A stretch of DNA of 64,000 nt from assembly GCA_017871115.1 (NCBI GenBank), contig JAFCIZ010000001.1, positions 186,001 to 250,000 of the forward strand, in the 5' to 3' direction. Made by a program: the position numbers and the translations under genes. Below the pieces are notes generated by a model. That model was given only the letters and a program-made list of their open reading frames with translations. It made no database searches and had not been told where the DNA came from. This DNA is from Cunninghamella blakesleeana (Eukaryota > Mucoromycota > Mucoromycetes > Mucorales > Cunninghamellaceae). Below, in pieces: positions 35,190-47,727 of this stretch; the first letter of the stretch is position 1; the number at the start of each line of letters is the position of its first letter.

Positions 35190-36528
35190 GCATTTATATG
35201 CAAGAAATCAAGACTATTGTACCTTATATCATCCATAACTATTAAATAATTCTTCATGGCAATATTGCTTTACCAACTCAAAATCTATTTTTGTTGGTAC
35301 TGAACTGGTTAAAAATAAATAGCTAATAGATTCTTTTAAAAATATGGTTATTAGAGTTGTTTCTGAAACAGTATCTAAACCTCTTATGGGATATTTACCT
35401 AATATTAACTATTTGCGTATGTGGTATATTGGAAAAACATCATAAACAATTATTTGATGCTTTGAAACCTGAAATTGAACGTCGATTGAAGGTTATGTCG
35501 CTTAATGTCAGTAACTGTGAATGTTTTGTAAGTATTGTAAAATATATATTAAAAGTTTATTTTTCTGTTTGAAAAAAATAATACGCAAATACAGTAATTT
35601 GTTTCTTCTTCAACTTTCTTATATATTAATATTTACCAATTTTTTGATTTGTTTTAATATATTTCTATTTAACTTAGGGTGATATTTTACAAAAAATCAT
35701 TGAATCTAAAGAACGTTCTGAATATATGGATGTCCATCTTTATACTTTAGAAGTATTAACTCAATTTATCATTGCTGCTTTGGGTACAATCAGTGAGAGT
35801 GGAACTATTGTTTTTTACCGTATTATGAATTACTCTGGATTAATTGTTGAATTACTCAAAGAACAAAATCAAATATTGAGAGATGAAGGGTTGGATAAAA
35901 ACTGCGGTCCTGAAGAATTTACACGTGAAATCCTTAATAAATTCGTCAAGTTAGATAGTGCTATACGTGAAGCTTTTAAAATTAAAAATTCTTATATTAT
36001 CTTGGGTCATCAAAATATAACGAATGAAAATATTGTCTTATCTAGTGGTGCTGTGATTAAACCTGGAGAACTTGTTTATCTTAATATGCCTGCAAACCAT
36101 AATGACCCTAGTCTTTAAAGGTATTTGATGATTTTCGTAAATACAAACCTTTTCGTTTCTTGAATGCTGGAAAAAATACTACTAAAATCAGTAAAGATTT
36201 TCTTTCATTTGGATTGGGACCTAGATTGTATCCTGGGAAGTAAAGTATAATATTAAAAACGCCATAAAATGATGAAAAAAATCATATAAATGATAGGTTA
36301 ATAGTAAGAAAAGGCTACAAAGATAGATATTATCCATTTTTTTTTTATTAATAATTCCGTTTGTTTTTATTATAAAAAATTAGATGGTTTGCAGTACAAG
36401 AAATCAAGACTATTATATCTTATATAATTTGTCGATTTGAAATTGTTGCTTTGGACGAAATCAAGTTTCCTACTGAATATCGAAACTTGTTACCAACTGA
36501 AAAATTTAAATTTATACCACGAAAATAA
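35190..36528 (+). pseudogene. Mosaic cytochrome P450 pseudogene (array copy 6)
   Basis: Begins with a decayed exon 8 fragment (35190-35283, containing AAGAAATCAAGACTATTGTA) fused directly to an exon 6 fragment (35284-35528); exons 1-5 are missing. Exon 6 has a stop (AAATAAATAG near 35317) and a deletion around the GKTSPKVKK region. Exon 7 (35678-36239) keeps much of its frame but has a stop plus a one-base deletion near 36114. The heme cysteine is replaced by Tyr (CPGR became YPGK), which would abolish heme ligation. Terminal exon 36384-36528 is close to copy 5, whereas exons 6-7 resemble copy 3. Non-functional, and formed by recombination within the array. Confidence 0.9.
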
Positions 36529-36945
36529 GTTTTTATCCTCTACTTTTCTTTTTTCTTTTTTGTTAATGTATATCCAATTATGATTCTTTATATATATATT
36601 ATTTATTTATTTTTTTGAACTATTCTAGTGCATTATATAAATAAAAATTAAGTTTTATTTTTTTATAATTATTATAGTGTATTTGCTTTGTTATGGTTTT
36701 TTTTAGGGTGTATTTTGTTGTATCACAAACAAACCTATTTTTGAAAACTTTAAAAAATTAGAGCTCAGCACTAAAAAAATTATTTTTTAATCATTTTTTT
36801 TAATTTTACTTCCTCTTTTTACTTTTTCTTTTTTCTTTGTAAATAAATTAAAATAAAAGTATTTTTTAATTTTATTATTAATATTATTTATACGTATACC
36901 ATTTTCATTTAATAATAAATATTATAAAATAGAATAGATGCTTCA
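36529..36945. promoter_or_regulatory. Boundary between P450 array and housekeeping genes
   Basis: AT-rich spacer without a gene. It presumably holds the promoter of the following CRAL-TRIO gene. No specific motif is claimed. Confidence 0.4.
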
Positions 36946-39100
36946 ATGTCAGTATCTGTAACCAGAGCAGCACTTGCAGAACTTAATGAACAATATATTA
37001 AATTCCTACCAACAATTCAAAAGTTAGAAATACAATTAAAACAAGGTGTCAAAGAATTAAATTTCACAGAAAATGATTTCATTTTTGCTCTAGAATATAT
37101 TGAAGATCAAGGTAAGCTTTTAATGATAATAATAATAATAACAATAAAGGTTAAAGTTGAAAAATAAATAGCTATATACCGGGATGGATTGATACTTTAT
37201 AGATGAATATAAAATAAAGATTAAGTAAACCTTTCTCTCTTTTTTATATTATTATGTATATTACTTTAGTTACGATATTTCGATTTTTGAAGGACACTGA
37301 TTTTGATGAAGAAAAGGCATATCAACGAATAATGGATACCATTTTATGGAGAAAGGAAATTGATATTGGCAATATAACATGGGAAACGGTGCATCCCAAT
37401 CTTTTCAAGTCAACAGAGAATGCCTTTTCTTTCTTTTATGAACAGGATTTATTAGGAAGACCTATAGCTATCATACGAATGCGTCATTTTCCAAACTTTG
37501 GTAATGAAAAACTTTATGATGTGTTCCCTCCTTTTGCTTGTCTTGTAATGGAAATGGCTAGAAAATGGACCCTTGATTTAACCAGACAAAATGAATTAGA
37601 ACTAAAACAACAACAACAATCAGATATTGATATTGATGATGGTGATAATAATCATATGTCCAGCTATCCTTCAGTTTTAGTATCTCAAATCACCGTCATT
37701 ATTGATATAGCAAAAGCGCCTATGATACCATTGGTAAAATGAAATTAGAAAACTTTAATATGGTTTAAAAATAACGTATAATGGTTATGTTAATGTGTAT
37801 AATTTTTTTTTTTTTCTATCTTTTTTCTTTAGGAAAAAAAACTAATTCAAGAATTACTGAATATTATGGATGGTAGATTTCCTGGATTTTTCGGTTCTAT
37901 TTATATGATGAATTTTGGGTGGATGTATCAAGGTATATGGCAAATGGTTAAAATAATGTTGTCTGAAAAAGCTAAGAGTAAAGTGAATTTTCCATCTCTT
38001 CAAGAAGTTAAACAATATATCTCTGAAGATAGGCTATTAAAAGGTAGGCTGAAAGAAAGAAAAAAAAAATTTGCAATGAATAGTATTTTATAGGATCATA
38101 CCAATTAAATATTACTATTATCTTATTATTTTTATATATCTATTATAGAACTTGGTGGTTTAAATGATTATGAATGGAGCTTGGAAAATGATATAATTTT
38201 AAAAAAATATGGATGTGGTTGGAAACCACCATTACCACCAGTAATGTCACCAGACCTTTCTCCTGTCACACGACCAAGTAGAAGTCCATCGGTATCATCA
38301 TTCTCATCGGTTGAATTTTATGATGCACTGGAAACTCAACCTTTACAACAACAACAACAACCGAAATTATTATTATCGGATCATAGTGGACTATCGAGTT
38401 TTTATGGAACACCTGGATCTTTAACACCTATTTCGACATATACACCCTCTAAAATACCTCGATCACTTGTACCATTAACATCAGTATCTTCTTCTTCTCC
38501 TTCATCCTCATCTACCAGCCAATATTTTCTTACAGGACTTCATATTCCATCCTTTTTATCATCTATCTTTAGCAACACATCATCATCAAGCTCTACATTA
38601 TTAAATATAAATAATATGAGTCGACCAGTTAGCGGGTTAGATTTAACCTATCGATTAAATACACTTGCGCTAGAACAACAAATAAAAGAAGATAATCTTA
38701 ATAATATTGATGATAATAATGAAATAGAAGGATTAATTATTGTTAATCAAGAACAACAACAACGATTTATTGGACAAAGACGACCTCATTTTCCACATTT
38801 ATTGCCACCTGATGATCCACATTCCTTATATGCTAGTTCTCCTTTGAAAATGCAATTACGTCGATCAGAACAACGAATAATAAGATTTACAAGACGACTG
38901 TTTCGATTATCGTTTGCTTATAATGGAACCATTTATTGGATACTTTTATATATATTTTTAAGAGGACCATTAGAAAACAATATTAAAAAAATATTAACGA
39001 AAATGATGATTAATCCTAGAACTATCACTTATACAACTGTTGGTTTAACTGCTTCTGTAGCTGCTGGTCTAAGTATTTCATTATCAAACTCTTTAAATCA

Positions 39101-39104
<4 letters not shown>
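36946..39104 (+). CDS. CRAL-TRIO (Sec14-like) protein with C-terminal membrane segment
   Basis: Predicted lipid-binding or transfer protein of 598 aa. Exons: 36946-37111, 37270-37733, 37833-38043, 38149-39104. The first ATG in the area (36938) meets a stop after seven codons, so 36946 is used. Seen: a CRAL-TRIO N-terminal helix stretch (FLKDTDFDEEKAYQRIMDT, then ILWRKEIDI), a lipid-pocket core (GRPIAIIRMRHFPN, ITVIIDIAKAP) and the C-terminal part (GRFPGFFGSIYMMNFGWMYQ). A proline/serine-rich linker follows, then hydrophobic stretches near the C-terminus (TIYWILLYIFL and VGLTASVAAGLSISL) that may anchor it in a membrane. The interior has low-complexity Gln and Ser runs. Exact ligand unknown. 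Confidence 0.88.
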
Positions 39105-39132
<28 letters not shown>

Positions 39133-39531
39133 GCATTCATCATTTTATTTATTTTATTTCTACCATTTATAATTATATTACTCGTGTACAATATTTTATA
39201 ATTCACCATTTATTATTATTATTATTATTATTATTTAATACGTTTTCTTCATTGATATTTCTCCTCCATTTTTTTTTATCATTTACATATACTTTTATTT
39301 TTATTCATAGTTCTCTTTCCCTCCTTCCTTTTATTATTTTTTATTTTTTACCCATTTTTATTTTTTTTTAATATCAACATTTTTACAAAATAATTTTAAA
39401 TTCCGGCAATCTTTTATGCAATAAATATTTTTTCCTTTTTTTTTAATTCCTCTCTTTTCTTTTACTTTACCCTTTTTTTTCCTATCTTTGTAAATTATAT
39501 TTTTTATATTTATGATTAACTTTATGTGGAT
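39105..39531. other. Short intergenic region
   Basis: Contains a (TA)n run just after the CRAL-TRIO stop, an ATT run near 39211-39236, and pyrimidine-rich DNA upstream of the TRAPP gene. No gene. Confidence 0.5.
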
Positions 39532-42500
39532 ATGGATTTAAATATTAATATCACTGATCCTTGTCGTATACAAGTGTTACTTGTTCCTATATTTCCAATT
39601 AAACGATCAGTCTTTATTCATTATGCTAATCTTGTAAAAAAATTCACTACACTCAATTTAAGCGAAGTTACAACACTTGTTCAAAATAATGAAGAAGGTA
39701 ATATATTTAAAATAATAACATATATATATAATTATTTTATTATTCATATTAAAACAAATAAAGTGAATAAATAAAATAAGAATAATTATAAACTTATATT
39801 TCTACGTGTATGTATATATAATATAAAACAATATTAGCCATGTTTAGTAACAATAGTTTTCAAGAAGGTCAACTACACTTTAAGTTCTTATTACAATCTA
39901 CTAGTGATGATCAGGAACTTTATAACTTTCAACCTCACCGTCGTATATTTGGGGTAAATATAATAAAACTAAAATAATAATAGTCATATTAAAATAGGAA
40001 AAGATAAAATAATAATAAATAAAAAGGGGGAAAGGAAAAAAAATAAGATCAACAATAAACAAATTCTATTTTATTATAATAAACATATTCATCATTTTTA
40101 CTCTTTACTATATTGAAAAATTATAAGTAGATTATTGGTATCATGGATTGTCAAGAATGGAAAAATCGACCCTTATCCGAAGGATATGAACCATTTATAA
40201 CATCATTAGAAAAAGTAAAACAGAAGGATAATAAAATACGTGGATAAAAATAAAATAAAATAAAATACAAATACCAAGTGTTTATCATTTTTATTTACAT
40301 TTATGTACGCATTCTTATTTTTTTTTATATATATAATTTTATAGTATTCTATTGCACCAATAACTCGATGTTTTGCTTTTGATCCTGTTGACTCACAACC
40401 TGACGACACAAAAGGAGTAATTATGATTCCAAATGTTGGTGATATCTCATTTTATCTTAATACGATGATGTATGATTTTGCAAGCGAAATATTAAGTCAA
40501 TTTTCACTTTTGGTACGTTTCCATAAATAATATATTTATATACTTATATGCACCAAATATTTGTTCATTTTTTTTTAATTTTTTTATTTTTTACATATAT
40601 CTATATTAGGTTAAAGAAATTGGTCAACAGCTGAGTATAGAATCATCTGCACATAGTAACACAAAAAATAATATGGATGATGACCTTAATAGAAATAGTA
40701 TCAACGGATTACAACGGGATAGTATTTCACCTTCACCTTCTACTTCATCATCCTCTTCTTTTTCTAATACTACATCCATTTCGACTAATATTACAACAAA
40801 TAATAATAATAGCAATAAAATAAGTTCACCAAACTTATCTACAAGAAATAAAAAATTCATACCTGGCCGAATCAAAAAAATATATGGGGATTTTTATTTA
40901 TTGTCAGGTAGGATTCCTGATGCCATAATGTAGTAAGTATATAAAAAAAAAATTGATTAAAATTAAATATATATATTGTATACAAATGTTAAAGTTGATT
41001 ATTATTTTTATTTACCTTTATATTTTTATTTTTCTAAATATAGCTATAGACAATCGATTGATATGACTAGGATTACATCGGATTATTTGTGGTTAGCTAA
41101 TGCCATGGAAGGATATTTATGTGCAACTATTTTATTAGAACAGTTAAGGATTGAAAGGGACATTAATATATCAGCATCGTATGGGAATGATATCCCATTA
41201 CCTTCTTCTCCTGATTCATTAAAACAAGAAGATAAAAATACAACAACATCAACATCAACACCAGCTTCAGCTTCACCACCACCATATTCTTCATCATCAA
41301 AACCACAAATCAATGTTAATGATATTTTAAACCAATATAATACTATATTATCTTATTATGCTAAAGAAATGCCTAAATTATCGGCAGTGCAATCAAAACA
41401 TAAATTGGATATGAATTATAATAGTTATATTTCTAGTAACGATAAAAAGATAGACGGGTCATTCTTTTCAGCAGATAAACATTCTCTCATTTATTCAGAA
41501 GCATGTTTAAAAGTGTCGCGGTTTTTATTAACGATATACAATATCGGAAAATGGGATAAAGAAACATTACATCTATTATTACAAGGCTCTGTTTCTAAAT
41601 CAATATTTTCATCCTCTCCATCGTCACCAAATGAAATTCTACCAGATACACCTATATCAATGTCTCATTTAGATAAATATGGTCAACCAGTAGACTTTAA
41701 TCAACATATTTTTAAAGTTGAAAGTGTAGATATCAATCTATGGACAACAAGAGTTTGGGAAGCTCATATAGATAGATTGGCTGTAACATATCAGGTAATG
41801 TATATATAAAAAAGATAAAATAGGATAAATTACATAATAATAAAGTAATAGTATATAAACAGGTGACTTATTTATTGTTATTATATTGTTTTATTATAGA
41901 TCCACCTATTAACAAACATGGCAACTATATATTCAACTATTGATTACCATCGCAAAGCGTCTTGGGTAGCCTTTGAAAGTGTAAAAAGGATGCAGCCTTT
42001 ATTATTAAATAATATAAATTCAACTACTGATAAAAAATTAAAATCAAGCAAAGAAGGTTTACTAAAAAATGATGGTGTTTTAAATGTATTAAAATATATA
42101 TGCAACGGATATGGAATATCAGGTAAATATATAAATGCGTTAAGGTTATAGAAAAGTATGAAATAATATAAATGTATAAATATATATTTATGTGTGTGTG
42201 TATGTGTTTTTTTTTTGAACAATAATTGTATATTTGTAAACATGTAGATGATGATGAACATACCTTAAATAATAATGATAGCAGCAAGGTTTTTGAAAAG
42301 AGCTATAAAGTTAAACACCAATCATTTGGCTGGCCATCATTACAATTAGCAGTACTTCGTCAGAGTATAACAATATCAGAAATGATGCATGGTAAACATA
42401 TATATACTTTTAAAAGTGTATTTTTAAATTGAATATTAAAATATAAAAAATAAATATTATTTATATTTTAACTAATAAAGCATTTTTTATATATTTTTTT

Positions 42501-43478
42501 ATAAAATACAAACTACGGTAGCTTATGATGATATGCTCTATTATACAACCATTTTATTAAAGAATTTATATCCATATCTCTTAAAAGATGAACAAATCCA
42601 ATTAGCCAATTCAATCCAACGTATAGCTGCTAGAAGAAAACGAGCTGGTGCACCGCATAGAGATAATAATTACTGGGATGTGAATATAATATTAGACATA
42701 AAGGCGTTAGATCCAATCCCTCGTGCAGCTGTACATCAACACCTTTCTTTTAGCAATATAATTCTGGATAATTACAACGACTATTGCTCCAACAACTCTA
42801 ATGATACCACTCATCACAAAAATAATGAATTGAATGCTACTGCTATTACCAAAATAGACCCTTTTATCTATAATCCGTTTGCAACTACAAAAGCAGAAGA
42901 GGTAGCTATATAACATATGCTTTTTTTTTTTTAGAAAGTAAATATTATATATTAATGTTATTTATGGCGGATTAAATCCTTTTTTTATAAAATTAATTAA
43001 TAGAAAAAAAGAATGCTTGTTAAAAATGAAATTGCAGAGTTTGAGGTCATGTTATCAAACCCTTTTGGATTTGACTTGGAACTACAGAATATCAGTTTAA
43101 GGTAATTGCAATAATAATATCATGTTTGTTATTATATTAATATATAGTTATAAATCTTTTACTTATTTTAATTTTATTTTTTATCATTTTCGTTTCCAGT
43201 ACATCAGGATTATCTTTCAATAGTATTCAAAGTTCAATTATAATACCAGCCTACCAAAATTCTAAAATACGTTTATCTGGAATCCCTGAAGAAACTGGTA
43301 CTCTTGTTATACGAGGATGTAATATTAAAATTGTTGGATTTATGGAACAAGAATTTCTTTTTAATATCAATAAAGAATGCAACGAAATGTATACAGGAAT
43401 TAGAATAAAACATAGGTAAAACCATTTTATATTTAATTTTTTTTTTAAAATATGTATATTTTATACCGTATTAAACCT

Positions 43479-43512
<34 letters not shown>

Positions 43513-45837
43513 TTCTTTCTTTCATTTTTATTTTAGCGGGTTGAAAATGAAAGAATTTGAAAAAACACAAGGTATTATCATAATCATTATTATAATATTT
43601 TTTTTTCTCATCCTCCTCTCTATTTTATCTTTATTATTAGTTGAATGCAAGGATGTTATACATTACCAACTCCCTGTGATTACTGAACAACCATTTTTAA
43701 AACTAAAATCTTCTTCCTTAATTCAAGGTGCTATTATGTTATTTGAAGGTGAAAGGTAATTAAAAAACAAAACATTTATAATACATATATACATGCAAAA
43801 AGGTACGTATATGATTAGATATATTAAAACTAATAATCACTCAATTTATTATTATTATCGAATAGGAATTGTATTACGATGACTTTTGAAAATATTGGAA
43901 AAATACCTATCGATTTTATTGGATTAACCTTTACAGATAATTCACCAAAACATGAAGATATAGAAACTGATTGTATAAATAAAACGGTATTCTCTTGGGA
44001 TAATAAAACAAGCCAAAATGATCAAATGATTGGAAAAAAAGTGTGGATACAACCTGGGTCAACGCTAGATGTTACTTTTGATATTTATGGAAAGCGAGGA
44101 TGGTAATTTTATTATTTTTATTTTTTTTTAAAAAAAATATTAATATAAAGAAAAAATGATTGATTTGAATTTGTTTTTTGGTTTTTGACATTACGATATT
44201 GTTATATCTATTTTCTTTTCCCTTTATATATATATAGTTCTCAAGGAAGTATTCAAGTAGATTATGGATATTTAAATAGATATAAAAAAATGAGTGCAGT
44301 AAAAGAGTTGTCTAAAAATAATGATATGGACGTAGCTTTAAAATTACAAAATGGTGGTGATATTTTCGAACACTCAAACATCTTTTACACTAAACAACTT
44401 TACATTAACATTCTTATCACAGTGCATCAGTCTTTAGAAATCAGTAATTGGGATATTCATTATTTGAGATTAGGGGAAAAAGATGAGATAAATGAATGTT
44501 CACCTTGCAGTTTAAACGAACCTATCATAAAACATGCTGGTAATCATAACACTACAAATATAAATAAAAGCGTTCAAACTTGGACTAATGATCAAACGGC
44601 TGAGAATGCTATCCATTTGATAAAAAATAATATACCAGTCATATCAAAGCTACCAAACGAATGTGATGTTAATGATTGCGATGATTCAAATAACTACTGC
44701 TTGGCTTCACTTGATATAATGAATAAGTGGACCATCCCTATTGACATTCAACTAGTTATAAATAACAGTGACAACACTAAAAAAGGAAAAGAAAATAGAG
44801 ATGTTGTATATATAAAAAATAAAATAGAGCCAGGAACAACGATAAGGTAAAGGTTCATATATTTTTTTTATAAGGATAAAATAAAATAAACGAGTTTATA
44901 CTAACACATTGTATCATATTATTTATATATATATCTATATTTATAGAGTACTTTTACCTATTAAACGAATGATTTTATCAGAAAAATCAGCTATAAATTC
45001 ACCTATACAAACCAAGGAACAATTAGAGTCTCTTCAAATCAAAAAGTATCGTACTAAGCTTTTACAACGTATAAAAGCAACATGGGTATCAGAAATAACA
45101 GCCAATATTATAAGGGAAGGTGATTTAGATATGAAATCTGGTATACAGCTCACAGTTAAACAACTAGATAAACTTAAAAAACCTCCTGTTCACTTTAATC
45201 CAGTTCTGGTTGGACCAACTGTTAATCGCGTTAACTATAAACATTTTACTTGCCAATGCGATCAAAATATTACTTTAAAAATGACGATAACAAATCTTCA
45301 TGGTAAGTATTTTTAAAAAAATAATTTAAAATAAAACAAAAATGAGATAAAAATATTAAACAATAATAAATAAAAAAGCATAATCATATATGTGATATAT
45401 CTAATTTAACAAAATATATATTTTCTTTATTACAAATTATATTTAATAACTATAGTGGATAGACCTGGCAGATTTATTTTATACCTCCGGCCAATATTAA
45501 ATGTAAATGAAACAACCATGATAGCAGATTTACAAGATAAAGTATTCATGCAAGGGTTAAACCAAATTATTTTACCCAAGGTATATTTTTAATACAAATG
45601 TTTTTTTAAAAAAAAAAAATTCTAATAAATAAAATAGAGGATGGAATATTTCATTAATATAATCTTTTTTGATATTCATTTATTCTATAGATATCTATTC
45701 AAGAAAAAGCACAACATGAAGTATCGTTATACTTTCTAGCCAAAGGCCGTTTTGAATTTATTTATCATTTACAAGATATTGAAACAAAACAAATTTATTA
45801 TGATCATGAAAAATTAATTATAGATGCTACTAGATAA
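39532..45837 (+). CDS. TRS120: TRAPP-II complex subunit Trs120/TRAPPC9
   Basis: Large subunit of the TRAPP-II tethering and Rab/Ypt exchange complex at the Golgi; 1430 aa by my model. Exons: 39532-39697, 39838-39953, 40131-40214, 40345-40512, 40610-40932, 41044-41794, 41900-42122, 42248-42391, 42522-42901, 43004-43101, 43200-43415, 43537-43571, 43641-43755, 43866-44102, 44238-44846, 44947-45302, 45456-45580, 45691-45837. All 18 join in frame with GT-AG sites. Seen: the N-terminus DPCRIQVLLVPIFPIKR, the block FQEGQLHFKFL, then GRIKKIYGDFYLLSGR with AMEGYLCA, typical of Trs120. Asn/Ser-rich inserts lengthen it relative to yeast (about 1290 aa). The start is the ATG at 39532; a GTG six bases upstream also keeps frame but is not a likely start. 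Confidence 0.9.
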
Positions 45838-46053
45838 TATTTTTAATAACTAAATATAATGCTTTTTGTATATATAATAAATTAAAGTTAATAAATAAGA
45901 ATACACTTTTTTACTGATTACATAGAAATGCAAAAAAAAAAGTCTATAATAAAAAAAAAGCAGAAAAACAAATGGGATGGTATAACATTAAATAAAGAAA
46001 TAATAAAAGCAATGCAGAATAAATAAAAAAGGGATACAAATACCTAATATAAT

Positions 46054-46972
46054 TTAAATCAACCTCCAATTTACGATCGATTCACGAAGTTCATAGTAAG
46101 CGGGTCCTTTAATATCATCTAAAAAAAGAAAAGAAAAAGAAATATGTTACAGAAGTTAATATAAAATAGATTCGCAATTCATGTATATATTTTACTTTTT
46201 TTAATTCAATTTCTTTAATCTTCATTTATCTATTCCTCTTTTTTAAAGATATTATTTTTTAATTCAATTACCCGAAGTGTATGCTTTTCCTTGTAATCCA
46301 TATGTTTCTACAAGATATTCCCATAAAGTAGGTGTTACAATACCAAAACCTCCTGAAAAATTACCTCTTGGTCTAGCTTTAGGATTTAAAGTATCATCTG
46401 TAGGACTTGTAGCTAAAGGGCGGTTATCGATAGGTCCAACACCAATTTTACCATCACATAATCTTAAAAACCAAGAACATAACCATACTCTTTCCACTAA
46501 GAAATAATGAGGTTTGCAATCCAGTATATAGGCTTGATCCGTTTGTTCTTTATGTAATTTTCGTTCATACATGCATTGTTGTTTTTGTCTCATAGCTTCT
46601 TGTCCTAATTCACTATCCCTTGTTAAAGCTTCTAAAAGTAAATTCACATAATGAGCTTCGCTGGGATCACCCCTTGTTTCTCCAAGCTATTCGTATAAAA
46701 TAAAAAAAATATGTTGATCATTAATCTTATATTCCTTAAATATAAATTAAAAGAATAGTAACGACCTGTCCACTTATTTATCTATCTATTCATATATCTG
46801 TTTATCTTACCAATCTAGAACAAGTAAAACAATACATTTGAAGTACGTTCATTCTAAGTAATATACCATGTCTATTAGGTTCAGCTGTATGAAATCGATA
46901 GGCACAATCACGACACCCTAATAAAAATATAATAAAAATAAAAAAAATAAAAAAATTAACTTTATTCTAATC

Positions 46973-47010
<38 letters not shown>

Positions 47011-47535
47011 ACTTACGTAAACGGATATTATCTTTCCATATATATAAGCAAAGGCCTTGCTCCGCTTGATTAGAACCACAAGTGCCACAGTTTAAATTTT
47101 TTGGTAACCAATTTAATACTTGTTGATAACGTCTAATATAAGGATCCAGTTGTTTACCACGAACACAGCCTATATGAGGACATATACGATTATCATGTAT
47201 ATCTTCTACCTTCTTATCATACTGTATATACATATATATATATATATCAAAAAAAAAAAAAGTATTTATATAAATATCAACTTGTATCAAATACCATTTT
47301 TTGCATTATTTTAATTATTTATTTTTAAAATTAATATTACCATTTCCTTCCAGCTTTCTTCGGGCAACTTGTAAGTAATGCCAAAATTATTATACACTTG
47401 CTCTTTCCATACACTTTCACTATGAGCTACAATGGCAAATTTATGACATACTTGAGAAAAAGTACGAAGATCGTCTCTTGGCAAATGTCCCGCAATACAG
47501 GTCAATAGTTCATTATTAAAATCTAATATATTCAT
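46054..47535 (-). CDS. F-box protein with ZnF-UBP-like and DUSP-like domains
   Basis: 328 aa. Exons: 47535-47341, 47221-47017, 46917-46811, 46686-46272, 46118-46054. Seen: an N-terminal F-box (LTCIAGHLPRDDLRTFSQVC), a Cys/His-rich region like the ubiquitin-binding ZnF-UBP fold (CPHIGC, CGTCGSNQAEQGLCLY, CRDCAYRFHTAEPNRHG, YCFTC), then a DUSP-like stretch (HYFLVERVWLCSWFLRL, VGPIDNRPL, TPTLWEYLVETYG). No protease domain is present. The F-box predicts a substrate adaptor of an SCF ubiquitin ligase; the other two domains normally occur in deubiquitinases. The gene is convergent with the TRAPP gene, about 215 bp apart. Domain names are by eye; the F-box is the surest. Confidence 0.8.
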
Positions 47536-47727
47536 TTTTTTTTTTTTCTTTTTTTAATATCGCTTTTTTTTTAAAAAAAAGTCTGATTAATAAGAAAAAG
47601 GGGGATAAAAAAGAAAGAGAAAGAAAATTTTTTTTCTATTTCCTTTTTAATCACCGATTTTTTAAAATAGGCATAAATTACATTGTATAGTTTTTTTTTT
47701 TTGAACTATTATTTTTTATTATATATA

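Noticed and set aside
35726..36118. P450 copy 6 exon 7 as a functional gene
   Set aside because: Missing exons 1-5, stops in exons 6 and 7, and loss of the heme cysteine make function implausible.
39526..39531. GTG start for the TRAPP gene
   Set aside because: An ATG in the same frame follows six bases later; nuclear eukaryotic genes rarely use GTG.
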